Of a stretch of DNA of 33,301 bases, positions 16,667-25,062 are shown piece by piece. Under the pieces are notes generated by a model. It did not search any database. It was not told the origin of the DNA and worked only from the letters and a program-made list of their open reading frames with translations. A program made the translations under genes and the position numbers. Within the stretch, counting starts at the first letter, position 1. Each line of letters opens with the position of its first letter. Origin of the DNA: Bordetella parapertussis (GTDB lineage: Bacteria; Pseudomonadota; Gammaproteobacteria; Burkholderiales; JACQAP01); assembly GCA_945900965.1 (NCBI GenBank), contig CAMDKM010000008.1, forward strand, positions 1 to 33,301, read 5' to 3'.

Positions 16667-19243
16667 ATGCGATTCGAGAAATTCACCACACGTTTCCAGC
16701 AGGCTTATGCGGACGCGCAAAGTCAGGCGGTTGGGCACGACAACCCCTATATAGAACCGCTGCACCTGTTGGCCGCCCTCCTCAAACAGGAAGACGGCGG
16801 TACCGCGTCCTTGTTGGCCCGTGCCGGTACCAACCTTGCGCCGTTGCGCGAGGCGGTGGATTCCGCCGTCGACCGCTTGCCAAAAGTGGAAGGGCAGGGC
16901 GGCGAAGTCAATTTGTCGCGCGATCTGGCCAACTTGCTCAATCTGACCGATCGGGAGTCGCAACGCCGTGGCGATCAGTTTGTCGCCTCGGAGCTTTTTT
17001 TGCTGGCCTTGACCGAAGACAAAGGCGAGGCAGGCAGGCTGCTGAAAGCCCACGGGTTGAATCGCAAGGCGCTGGAACAGGCCATCGATTCGGTACGCGG
17101 GGGCCAGTCGGTCGAAAACCCGGAGTCCGAGGGCCAGAGAGAGTCGCTGAAGAAATTTACCCTTGATCTGACCGAGCGTGCCCGCCTCGGAAAACTCGAC
17201 CCGGTCATCGGCCGCGACGACGAAATCCGCCGGGTTATTCAGATTCTTCAGCGGCGCACCAAGAACAACCCGGTGCTCATTGGCGAACCCGGGGTCGGCA
17301 AGACCGCCATTGTCGAAGGGCTTGCCCAACGCATCGTGAATGGCGAAGTGCCGGAGTCGCTCAAGGAAAAACGCGTCCTGTCTCTCGATATGGCGTCCTT
17401 GCTGGCAGGGGCCAAGTATCGAGGGGAATTCGAGGAGCGCCTGAAGGCCGTACTCAAGGATCTGGCCAAGGATGAGGGGCGCACCATCGTTTTTATCGAT
17501 GAGCTGCATACGATGGTGGGAGCAGGCAAGGCGGAAGGTGCCATCGATGCCGGGAACATGCTCAAGCCTGCCCTGGCCCGCGGCGAATTGCATTGCGTCG
17601 GCGCGACCACCCTGGACGAATATCGCAAGTACATCGAGAAAGACGCAGCGCTCGAACGCCGTTTCCAGAAAGTTCTGGTGGGCGAGCCCAGCGTGGAGAG
17701 CACCATTGCCATCCTGCGTGGATTGCAGGAGAAGTACGAAGTGCATCATGGTGTGGACATCACGGACCCGGCGATTGTCGCCGCGGCGGAGCTGTCGAAT
17801 CGCTACATCACCGACCGATTCCTGCCGGATAAGGCCATCGATCTGATCGACGAGGCCGCTGCCCGCATCAAGATGGAAATCGATTCCAAGCCCGAAGCAA
17901 TGGACAAACTCGACCGGCGGCTGATCCAGCTAAAAATCGAGCGCGAAGCGGTGAAAAGGGAAAAAGACGAGAGCTCCCGCAAGCGGCTGAGTCTTCTGGA
18001 GCAGGAAATTCAGAAACTGGGCAAGGAATACTCTGACCTCGATGACATCTGGAAGGCGGAAAAGTCCCTGGTCCAGGGGTCCCAGCACATCAAGGAAGAG
18101 CTGGAGAAGCTGAAGAAAGAAATGGAAGCGGCCACCCGTAAGGGTGACTGGCAGCGGGTGTCCGAATTGCAATACGGCAAGGTGCCTCAACTCGAGTCGC
18201 AGTTGAAAAAAGCCGAGGCCACCACCGAACAACCGACTTACCGATTGCTGCGGACTCAGGTCGGCGCCGAGGAAATTGCCGAAGTGGTTTCGCGGGCCAC
18301 CGGCATCCCGGTATCCAGAATGATGCAGGGGGAACGCGAAAAACTCCTGCAGATGGAAGCACGCCTGCATGAGCGCGTGATTGGCCAGGACGAGGCCGTC
18401 AGGCTGGTGGCCGATGCCATTCGCCGTTCGCGGGCCGGGTTGTCCGATCCCAATCGGCCCTACGGATCATTCCTGTTTCTCGGCCCCACCGGCGTTGGAA
18501 AAACCGAACTGTGCAAGGCCCTGGCGGGATTCCTGTTCGATGCGGAAGACCATCTCATCCGCATCGATATGTCCGAGTTCATGGAAAAACACTCGGTTGC
18601 CCGCTTGATCGGCGCGCCGCCTGGCTATGTGGGCTACGAGGAAGGCGGTTACCTGACAGAACTGGTGCGCAGGAAGCCTTACTCGGTGATTCTGCTCGAC
18701 GAGGTCGAGAAGGCGCATGCCGACGTGTTCAACGTGTTATTGCAGGTGCTCGACGATGGTCGCATGACCGACGGTCAGGGCAGGACGGTCGATTTCAAGA
18801 ACACCGTGATCGTGATGACCTCCAATCTGGGCTCGCAGATGATCCAGCAAATGGCGGGCAACGATTATCAGATCGTCAAATTGGCGGTCATGGGTGAGGT
18901 CAAGTCCCACTTCCGCCCGGAATTCATCAATCGGATCGATGAAATTGTCGTTTTCCATGCCCTCGACGAGCAGCACATCCGGTCCATCGCCAGCATCCAG
19001 CTTGGCCTGTTGCGCAAGCGCCTGGCGGCGCGGGACTTGACGCTGGAGATCGACGACAGCGTCCTGGTTGAACTGGCGAAAGCGGGGTTCGATCCGGTGT
19101 ATGGCGCCAGGCCGCTTAAACGAGCCATCCAGGCCGGCATCGAGAATCCGCTGGCCAAAGTGATGCTGGAAGGCAAATTCCTGCCAAAAGACACCATAAA
19201 GGTCAGTTTACGGGGCGGGATCATCCGATTTGACAAGGCCTGA
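16667..19243 (+). CDS. clpB: ATP-dependent protein disaggregase ClpB
   Basis: This hexameric AAA+ chaperone works with DnaK to resolubilise aggregated proteins after heat stress. The 858-residue product matches the E. coli length almost exactly. It has an N-domain with two Clp-N repeats (1-145) and an NBD1 with Walker [10 protein letters not shown] and Walker [16 protein letters not shown]. The coiled-coil middle domain spans about 410-530. The NBD2 has Walker [10 protein letters not shown] and Walker [12 protein letters not shown], and a C-terminal domain follows. ATG 16667 begins [14 protein letters not shown] as in ClpB; the TTG at 16655 would put GGGA inside the gene. A sigma-32 promoter lies directly upstream. 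It ends before a separate scpA transcription unit. Confidence 0.98.
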   Translation: MRFEKFTTRFQQAYADAQSQAVGHDNPYIEPLHLLAALLKQEDGGTASLLARAGTNLAPLREAVDSAVDRLPKVEGQGGEVNLSRDLANLLNLTDRESQRRGDQFVASELFLLALTEDKGEAGRLLKAHGLNRKALEQAIDSVRGGQSVENPESEGQRESLKKFTLDLTERARLGKLDPVIGRDDEIRRVIQILQRRTKNNPVLIGEPGVGKTAIVEGLAQRIVNGEVPESLKEKRVLSLDMASLLAGAKYRGEFEERLKAVLKDLAKDEGRTIVFIDELHTMVGAGKAEGAIDAGNMLKPALARGELHCVGATTLDEYRKYIEKDAALERRFQKVLVGEPSVESTIAILRGLQEKYEVHHGVDITDPAIVAAAELSNRYITDRFLPDKAIDLIDEAAARIKMEIDSKPEAMDKLDRRLIQLKIEREAVKREKDESSRKRLSLLEQEIQKLGKEYSDLDDIWKAEKSLVQGSQHIKEELEKLKKEMEAATRKGDWQRVSELQYGKVPQLESQLKKAEATTEQPTYRLLRTQVGAEEIAEVVSRATGIPVSRMMQGEREKLLQMEARLHERVIGQDEAVRLVADAIRRSRAGLSDPNRPYGSFLFLGPTGVGKTELCKALAGFLFDAEDHLIRIDMSEFMEKHSVARLIGAPPGYVGYEEGGYLTELVRRKPYSVILLDEVEKAHADVFNVLLQVLDDGRMTDGQGRTVDFKNTVIVMTSNLGSQMIQQMAGNDYQIVKLAVMGEVKSHFRPEFINRIDEIVVFHALDEQHIRSIASIQLGLLRKRLAARDLTLEIDDSVLVELAKAGFDPVYGARPLKRAIQAGIENPLAKVMLEGKFLPKDTIKVSLRGGIIRFDKA

Positions 19244-19351
19244 GGGGCAGTTCCAGAGGGGATTGTTCGTCAGGCTGGAAGGGTGGGGCGTTTTATTCGA
19301 TAATTGAGGGCTACGGGCAATGCAGTTGAAGCCGGCCGGTGCCTGGCGGTC

Positions 19352-19366
19352 GGCTCGTAGCGAGCC
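19352..19366. other. Small hairpin between clpB and scpA
   Basis: GGCTCG and CGAGCC form a perfect 6-bp stem with loop TAG, followed by CCCC and a short TT. It lacks a real T-run. It may assist termination of clpB or be chance. The rest of the 155-base gap between the two genes shows nothing else. Confidence 0.3.
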
Positions 19367-19398
19367 CCCTTAGCAGCATTCCGAAAGCAGCCTTGCAG

Positions 19399-20199
19399 AT
19401 GATTGTCGAATCGCCCGCTCCACCGCTTGCCCTTGTCAAAGGGGCGCCCGTCATGCAGATGCCGGGCGATCTGTATATCCCTCCGGATGCCTTGCGTGTC
19501 CTGTTCGAAACTTTCGAGGGGCCGCTCGATCTGTTGCTGTATTTGATCCGGCGCAACAATCTCGATGTTCTGGATATCCCGATGGCGAGCCTCACGCGCC
19601 AGTACATGGATTATGTGGAAGCCATGCACGAGCACCAGCTCGAACTGGCGGGCGAATATCTGCTGATGGCCGCGCTCCTGATCGAAATCAAGTCGCGCAT
19701 GCTGCTGCCACGCCCGGCGAAAACCGATGAAGGTGAAGTGGATCCGCGCGCGGAGCTGGTGCGTCGCCTGATCGAATACGAACGCATGAAAAAGGCGGCA
19801 CAAACCCTCAATGAATTGCCCCAGGCGGGACGGGATTTCTCGTTATTGCAGTTACGCAGCGACAAAGGGCCGGATACGCGGCTGCCCGAGGTTAATCCGG
19901 ACGACCTGCGCAGCGCCTGGCTGGGCTTGATAGCGCGAGCCCGCGTCTCCCGCCATCACAGAATTACTCGCGAGCAGTTGTCGGTACGCGAGCATATGAG
20001 CCGGATACTGCGTGTTCTGCAGCCTCTGCGCTTTATCCGCTTCGAGGATTTGTTCGAGACCAATGCCGGGGTTCCGGTGTTAGTCGTCAATTTTCTCGCG
20101 GTACTGGAATTGGCCCGTGAAGCATTGATCCAGGTAACCCAACAAGGCGCCTATGCGCCCATCTACGTAAAATCCAATCATGGGCTTGCAACTGTCTGA
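19399..20199 (+). CDS. scpA: Segregation and condensation protein A (kleisin)
   Basis: This is the kleisin subunit that bridges SMC heads in the bacterial condensin with ScpB. The 266-residue product has the N-terminal SMC-neck-binding segment [20 protein letters not shown] and the helix [22 protein letters not shown]-terminal winged helix follows ([20 protein letters not shown]). I chose ATG 19399; upstream start codons give unconserved residues, and ATG 19453 is a shorter alternative. No strong ribosome site is visible. It overlaps scpB by 20 bases. Confidence 0.93.
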   Translation: MIVESPAPPLALVKGAPVMQMPGDLYIPPDALRVLFETFEGPLDLLLYLIRRNNLDVLDIPMASLTRQYMDYVEAMHEHQLELAGEYLLMAALLIEIKSRMLLPRPAKTDEGEVDPRAELVRRLIEYERMKKAAQTLNELPQAGRDFSLLQLRSDKGPDTRLPEVNPDDLRSAWLGLIARARVSRHHRITREQLSVREHMSRILRVLQPLRFIRFEDLFETNAGVPVLVVNFLAVLELAREALIQVTQQGAYAPIYVKSNHGLATV

Positions 20200-20827
20200 T
20201 CCGGCCTGGGTCAAGCGGGTTCTGGAAGCGGCATTGCTGAGCAGTGCTGAACCGCTGTCGCTGGCTGACCTGAAAAAAATATTCGACGATGAAATGGAGT
20301 CCGAGACGCTGCTCGGGCTGCTGGAAGAATTGCGTTCGGAATGGTCCGTGCGCAGCGTCGAACTGGCCAATGTGGCCAGTGGCTGGCGCTTCCAGGTGCG
20401 CCAGCAATATCAGCCGTACCTGGATCGTTTGAACCCGCAAAAGCCGCCGCGTTATTCGCGCGCCGTGCTCGAAACGCTGGCCATTATTGCCTATCGGCAA
20501 CCGGTCACGCGGGGCGACATCGAGGAAATTCGCGGGGTCAGCGTATCCAGCGGTATTCTCAAAGCGCTCGAAAGTCGCGGTTGGATCGATGAAGTGGGCC
20601 ATCGGGAAGTGCCGGGTCGGCCGGCGCTGTATTCCACAACGCGGACATTTCTCGACGATTTGAATCTAAAATCCCTAGACCAGTTGCCGCCTCTCGACGA
20701 AATGGAGACCTTGGTGGATACCGCCACGCCGAATCCTCAGCTCCAGTTCGACGCCGAAGTACTGGCCCCTGCCGGGCCGATCGATGAAGCTGCCACGAAT
20801 CAAGTTCGGGATTCAGAAGTGGCGTGA
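20180..20827 (+). CDS. scpB: Segregation and condensation protein B
   Basis: This dimeric winged-helix partner of ScpA is part of the SMC condensin complex that organises and segregates the chromosome. The product has 215 residues. Characteristic segments are the first WHD ([20 protein letters not shown]) and the conserved core [20 protein letters not shown]. This is followed by GDIEEIRGV and [18 protein letters not shown]. The ATG at 20180 lies inside scpA, indicating coupled translation. It is followed 46 bases later by a ParA-like gene. No smc gene is in the window. Confidence 0.95.
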   Translation: MGLQLSDPAWVKRVLEAALLSSAEPLSLADLKKIFDDEMESETLLGLLEELRSEWSVRSVELANVASGWRFQVRQQYQPYLDRLNPQKPPRYSRAVLETLAIIAYRQPVTRGDIEEIRGVSVSSGILKALESRGWIDEVGHREVPGRPALYSTTRTFLDDLNLKSLDQLPPLDEMETLVDTATPNPQLQFDAEVLAPAGPIDEAATNQVRDSEVA

Positions 20828-20873
20828 ACACTGGCAATACTCCATTTGAGTCGTGGCTGTCATCGAGAGCCCC

Positions 20874-21500
20874 ATGAAATCCATACTGATCGCCAATCCC
20901 AAGGGCGGATGCGGAAAGACCACTTTGGCCACCAATCTGGCCGGTGCGCTGGCGGCCAGAAACGAGAAAGTCTATCTATGGGATCTCGACCGCCAGAAGT
21001 CCTCGTTCGAATGGCTGTCGATCCGCGGCCCCGAGTATCCAAGCGTCAAAAAGCTGGACGCGGACCCGGGTGACGATGCCAAAGCGCCTCGTAGCTCGGA
21101 TTGGCTGATCCTCGATTCGGCGGCCGGCTTGCACGGAAAAAATCTGGATCATGCGCTGAAAATCGCGCACAAAGTCCTGATTCCCGTTCAGCCGTCGCTT
21201 TTCGACATGGCCGCGACCCGGGCATTTTTGAGCGCCCTGGCGGCAGAGAAATCCATTCGTAAGCATAAGGCCTTTGTGGGCATTGTTGGCATGCGGGTGG
21301 ACGCCAGAACACGTGCCGCGACAACCCTTGAGGCTTTTCTTGCCCAGTATGAAATGCCAGTCCTGACCTATCTTCGCGATACGCAGGTTTACGTCAATGC
21401 GGCCTTCAATGGCCAGAGCATCTTCGATTTGCCGGAATATCTGGGCGGAAGGGATGTCGAGCAGTGGAGCCCGATACTGGATTGGGTTCTGGAAGCGTAA
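20874..21500 (+). CDS. ParA-family ATPase (orphan, scpAB-linked)
   Basis: This is a 208-residue Walker-type cytoskeletal ATPase. The deviant Walker A motif is NPKGGCGKTTLATNLA, with the signature lysine Lys10 and Lys15. Walker A' is VYLWDLDRQKSS and Walker B is DWLILDSAAGL. No ParB gene or parS site is visible nearby, so it is not the chromosomal ParAB pair. ATG 20874 has GAGAG at good spacing and is preferred over GTG 20853. Its place behind scpAB suggests a role in chromosome or protein positioning (MipZ/MinD-like); that is inference. Confidence 0.88.
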   Translation: MKSILIANPKGGCGKTTLATNLAGALAARNEKVYLWDLDRQKSSFEWLSIRGPEYPSVKKLDADPGDDAKAPRSSDWLILDSAAGLHGKNLDHALKIAHKVLIPVQPSLFDMAATRAFLSALAAEKSIRKHKAFVGIVGMRVDARTRAATTLEAFLAQYEMPVLTYLRDTQVYVNAAFNGQSIFDLPEYLGGRDVEQWSPILDWVLEA

Positions 21501-21595
21501 ACGGATTGCCGCCGGATTATTCCGGCGCTGCCAGCCGGTCTCGCAGGCTCTGGGAGCATGTCGGGAAACCGTGTGTTCAACGGGTCAGAAATTCG

Positions 21596-23875
21596 ATGTT
21601 GAAGTACATACGTCGATTTCCGGTCATTGCAGCATGGACTGCATCCGCGAGGTCAACAGATTTACCTGTCACCCGTCACCCGTCACCCGTCACCGATCTC
21701 GCGTCACTCGTCACTCGCCACTCGTCACCCGTCACTCGTCACTCGTCACCCGTCACTGTTCTTCTGCTCTTCGCACATTTGCTCGTGCAGTCCAATGCAC
21801 TGCAGGCCGAAATTCCCTCCTTCGACACCGTCAAGTCCGCCTGGCGAAGCACCGAAGGTCTGCTTCTGGACCGCCATGGCGCCCCGATCCATGAAATGCG
21901 CGTGATTGAGCTGGGGCGGCGGCTGGAGTGGACCCAGTTGTCCGACATATCCCAGGCGGCGTTGGCCACCATCGTGCGTGCCGAGGACAAGCGTTTCTAT
22001 CATCATGCTGGTGTGGACTGGCTGGCGTTGAGTGATGCCGTGCTCGACACCCTGTTGTTTTCCAAGCCGCGCGGCGCCTCGACCATCTCCATGCAGGTGG
22101 CGGCGCATCTCGATACCTCGCTGCGACCCACGGGGCGCAAACGCTCCGTCTCCCAGAAATGGGATCAGATCGGCGCAGCTCAGGCGTTGGAAAAAAACTG
22201 GAGCAAGAGTCAGATTCTCGAGGCCTACCTCAATCTGGCGACCTTTCGCGGCGAGCTGCAAGGCATCGGCGCCGCGTCGCGTGCGCTGTTCGGCAAGAAG
22301 CCTGACGGACTCGACGAGCGGGAATCCCTCTTGCTGGCTGTCATGCTCCGTGGGCCCAATGCCAAGAACGACGCGACCGCGAAACGCGCCTGTGTATTGG
22401 CGGCTGGCATGAAATTGACGGTGGGCTGCCCCGAGTTGGAAACGCTGATGTCCATGCTGCCTGTCGCACCGACCATTGTTCCCAGAGTGGCGCTGGCGCC
22501 CCACCTCGCACGTGAATTCTTGTCGTCGGAGAATCCCCGGGTGCAGACGACACTGGACGGGGATCTGCAGGCCTTTGCGCTGGAGGCCTTGCAAGGCCAG
22601 TTGGCGCAACTGTCAGGTAGCCAGGTGGCTGATGGAGCCGTGTTGGTCGCCGACAATCGAAGCGGAGAAGTGCTGGCCTACGTAGGCAACACCGGCGCGA
22701 GCGCCAGTGCCTTTTATGTGGACGGCGTGCGTGCGCCAAGGCAGGCCGGTTCCACGCTGAAGCCCTTTCTTTACCATGCCGCCATTGAAGCCAGGCTGCT
22801 CACGGCGGCTTCGCTGATGGACGATTCCCCGGTCAATCTCATCACGCCGAGCGGGCTGTATGTGCCGCAGAACTACGATCGCGACTTCAAGGGACTGATC
22901 AGCGTGCGAACCGCGCTGTCTTCGTCATTGAATGTTCCCGCGGTGCGTACGCTCATGCTGCTGGGCGCCGACAATTTTGCGGAGCGACTGCGGGCATTGG
23001 GTTTCAGCGAGGTCACCGGGGATGGCGATTTCTACGGCTATTCGCTGGCGCTCGGGTCCGCGGAAGTCAGTCTATGGCAACTGGCAAACGCGTATCGCAC
23101 ACTGGCCAACGGTGGGCGGGTATCTGCCTTGACACTCAAGCGTGGCGAGCGCAATTCATTGCAACCGCTGCTCGATCCTGCCGCATCCTGGATCATCGCC
23201 AGCATGTTGTCCGATCCCCTGGCCCGCAGCCTTTCTTTTGGACTGGAAAGTCCCTTGGCATCGCGCCACTGGGCAGCGGTTAAGACCGGCACCAGCAAGG
23301 ATATGCGCGACAACTGGTGCGTGGGATATACCGATCGATTCACGGTGGCGGTCTGGGTCGGCAATTTCGACGGTGGACCCATGCATGACGTATCGGGTGT
23401 CACCGGCGCGGCGCCGGTATGGCTGGAGTTGGTGAATTACCTGCATCGAAGTTTAACCTCGGTTGCGCCTGCGCCGCCTTTGGCCGTGGTGGCCACACAA
23501 GTGGACTTCGGTAACGAAGTCGAGCCGGCGCGCGAAGAATATTTTCTGGCCGGCACCGAGAGCGGAAGGATGGGAGCCAAACCTGCGGCGACCAGCATGG
23601 CGCGCATTGCGTATCCGGGCAACGGCAGCGTGCTGGCGCTCGACCCCGATATACCGATGGAGGTTCAACGCGTGCGCCTGGTGGTCTCGCCTGCGCGCGC
23701 CGGTTACCGCTGGCATTTGAACGGCGAATATCTCGGGCATACCGGCGAGGCGATATTCTGGGTGCCGCAGCCGGGCCATCACTGGCTCGCATTGATCGAC
23801 GGGGCCGGCGCGGAAGTGGATCGTGTGCAATTCGAAGTGCGCGGCTCAACGTCCGACAACCGGGCGGAAGAATAA
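21596..23875 (+). CDS. pbpC: Penicillin-binding protein 1C (bifunctional peptidoglycan synthase)
   Basis: This is a periplasmic glycosyltransferase/transpeptidase of the PBP1C class, 759 residues from ATG 21596. The glycosyltransferase (GT51) motif RAEDKRFYHHAGVDW has catalytic Glu130. The transpeptidase has the STLK motif with nucleophile Ser386, SLN at 444-446 and KTG at 563-565. A C-terminal BiPBP_C-like beta domain follows. The start is uncertain. Residues ~25-55 are encoded by a 13-unit heptanucleotide array. It lies between a basic n-region (MLKYIRRF) and a hydrophobic stretch (VLLLFAHLLVQSNALQA), as if it had been inserted into the signal sequence. A GTG at 21464 is possible but overlaps parA. 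No alpha-2-macroglobulin gene accompanies it. Confidence 0.92.
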   Translation: MLKYIRRFPVIAAWTASARSTDLPVTRHPSPVTDLASLVTRHSSPVTRHSSPVTVLLLFAHLLVQSNALQAEIPSFDTVKSAWRSTEGLLLDRHGAPIHEMRVIELGRRLEWTQLSDISQAALATIVRAEDKRFYHHAGVDWLALSDAVLDTLLFSKPRGASTISMQVAAHLDTSLRPTGRKRSVSQKWDQIGAAQALEKNWSKSQILEAYLNLATFRGELQGIGAASRALFGKKPDGLDERESLLLAVMLRGPNAKNDATAKRACVLAAGMKLTVGCPELETLMSMLPVAPTIVPRVALAPHLAREFLSSENPRVQTTLDGDLQAFALEALQGQLAQLSGSQVADGAVLVADNRSGEVLAYVGNTGASASAFYVDGVRAPRQAGSTLKPFLYHAAIEARLLTAASLMDDSPVNLITPSGLYVPQNYDRDFKGLISVRTALSSSLNVPAVRTLMLLGADNFAERLRALGFSEVTGDGDFYGYSLALGSAEVSLWQLANAYRTLANGGRVSALTLKRGERNSLQPLLDPAASWIIASMLSDPLARSLSFGLESPLASRHWAAVKTGTSKDMRDNWCVGYTDRFTVAVWVGNFDGGPMHDVSGVTGAAPVWLELVNYLHRSLTSVAPAPPLAVVATQVDFGNEVEPAREEYFLAGTESGRMGAKPAATSMARIAYPGNGSVLALDPDIPMEVQRVRLVVSPARAGYRWHLNGEYLGHTGEAIFWVPQPGHHWLALIDGAGAEVDRVQFEVRGSTSDNRAEE
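21668..21758 (+). repeat. Heptanucleotide array (13 units) inside pbpC
   Basis: There are thirteen consecutive 7-base units (91 bases). Twelve match GTCACNN closely (GTCACCC, GTCACTC, GCCACTC and similar), and one is diverged (ATCTCGC). Because 7 is not a multiple of 3, three units give a 7-residue protein period, seen as VTRHPSP, VTDLASL, VTRHSSP, VTRHSSP. The same unit type builds the arms of the composite elements at 24932-25062 and 30780-31037. Confidence 0.95.
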
Positions 23876-23890
23876 GGTTTTCGTATCCGT

Positions 23891-24270
23891 CGCGCACAAC
23901 ATCGACAGAGCGGGTATGGGATCTGGGTACCAGATCAAGTGCCAGAAAGAAAAATCTCGACGCAAAGGCGCAAAGGACGCAAAGATCGCGAAGAAAAAAA
24001 TAAAGAGGAATGTTCCTCAAAGCGTCAATCGGGACCTGGGTGATTGCAAGAGATATTCAGTCTTTTTTCGATTTTCATAATTTTCCCTGAGGTTTCTTGG
24101 CGTTCTTCGCGACCTTTGCGCTTTTGCGTCGAGCTTTTGTTTTGATTTGCCTTTTCGAATTCGTGTTCGTAGCGCACAACATCGACAGATCGGCCATGGG
24201 ATCCGGGTAAAAGATCAAGTGGCGTAAAGAAAAATCTCGACGCAAAGACGCAAAGGTCGCAAAGAAGCGC
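23891..24270. repeat. 9-bp-period repeat region, CGCAAAGGA type, with direct and inverted copies
   Basis: The 558-base gap between pbpC and the next gene is mostly this. Copy A (23891-23994) runs from CGCGCACAACATCGACAG through AGAAAAATCTCGACGCAAAG and three more 9-base units. Copy C (24171-24270) repeats the same ~100 bases in direct orientation with scattered differences. Between them, 24093-24150 is an inverted partial copy (CGTTCTTCGCGACCTTTGCG, then CTTTTGCGTCGAG). A pairs with the inverted copy as a hairpin, and so could C. Short reading frames across it look like artefacts of the repeat. 24271-24433 shows only the leader of the next gene. Confidence 0.85.
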
Positions 24271-24433
24271 AGGGCTTTATTGAAGTTGGGGTTTGGCGCT
24301 ATTTGCGTGTTCGCCGAGGGACTTTGCAAGCTCAGTTACTCTCGGAATTCCACCCGGATATTGATGCAGGTCAAGGTCAACGGCCGTGAACTGCCAAGAA
24401 TGCTGGTACTCAGATAACCTCAGGAGTGCCGAC

Positions 24434-24919
24434 ATGAATACCCGTGCCGCATTGTTTCTGATCTTCACACTGGCACTTACGCCGGCGATGCCCGTTGCGG
24501 CGGCGGATGCGCCCAGTTTGCCGATCGAGCAGCAACTCTTCAACGACTTCGCATTGCGCATGCAGGAGCACTTGCAACGCTCCTCCGCATTGCTTGAACG
24601 GATTCGCCAGAGCGTCGATCTCAAGGAGCGGGAAAAGCTCATAGGCGAATATCAACAGCTTTCCCATAAGACGATGAAAATACAACATCTCATGCATCAA
24701 CTTGCCGGCGGACAGGAGCCGATGAAAATGTCCATGATGAAGGGAAAGAAAAAAATGGGCTGCATGGGAAAAGAATGCGAAATGATGAAACAAGGCAAAA
24801 ACCAGCCGATACCGCAAGCCTTCGAGTCATCCGACGATCCGCAGACGGGCGCCATGGAGCAGGGAGCGGAAGCCGAGGAGGGCGGGGCTGCTCCCGAGGA
24901 TCACGAGAAACATCATTGA
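24434..24919 (+). CDS. Small secreted Met/Cys/His-rich protein, unknown function
   Basis: I do not recognise this 161-residue protein. It has a clear Sec signal peptide (MNTRAALFLIFTLALTPAMP, cleavage near VAAA). A helical, charged middle follows (about residues 30-85, with possible coiled-coil character). The basic patch at about 95-120 is rich in methionine, with two cysteines (MKMSMMKGKKKMGCMGKECE). The acidic tail ends DHEKHH. Met-rich segments with Cys and terminal His suggest binding of a soft metal such as copper in the periplasm; that is inference. The start is secured by AGGAG at 24422-24426. It stands alone between two repeat regions. Confidence 0.75.
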   Translation: MNTRAALFLIFTLALTPAMPVAAADAPSLPIEQQLFNDFALRMQEHLQRSSALLERIRQSVDLKEREKLIGEYQQLSHKTMKIQHLMHQLAGGQEPMKMSMMKGKKKMGCMGKECEMMKQGKNQPIPQAFESSDDPQTGAMEQGAEAEEGGAAPEDHEKHH

Positions 24920-24931
24920 AAAGGCAGGATT

Positions 24932-25062
24932 GAGGTTCGGGGATCGAGGATCGAGGGGACGAGCGCCGTGAAGCGGCGCGCAGTTTGCACCGTTTACCGT
25001 TCACTGTTCACCGATTACCCGTCACATGTCACCTGTCACTCGTCACCGCCTCACCCGCCACC
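24932..25062. repeat. Composite heptamer-hairpin element (copy 1), overlapping the end of patZ
   Basis: From left to right there is a short G-rich arm (GGGGATCGAGGATCGAGGGG), then a core hairpin at 24963-24979 (GCGCCGT GAA GCGGCGC). A C-rich arm in strict 7-base register follows (GTTTACC, GTTCACT, GTTCACC, GATTACC, one extra C, GTCACAT, GTCACCT, GTCACTC, GTCACCG, CCTCACC, CGCCACC; 24992-25062). The last two units contain the patZ stop codon (25051-25053) and its final codons. The core and flanks match the copy at 30780-31037. Confidence 0.85.

Noticed and set aside
16640-17749. A 369-codon minus-strand frame opposite clpB
   Set aside because: It is antisense to conserved ClpB codons and has no domain.
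21668-21758. CRISPR array
   Set aside because: The units are 7 bases with no unique spacers, and there are no cas genes.
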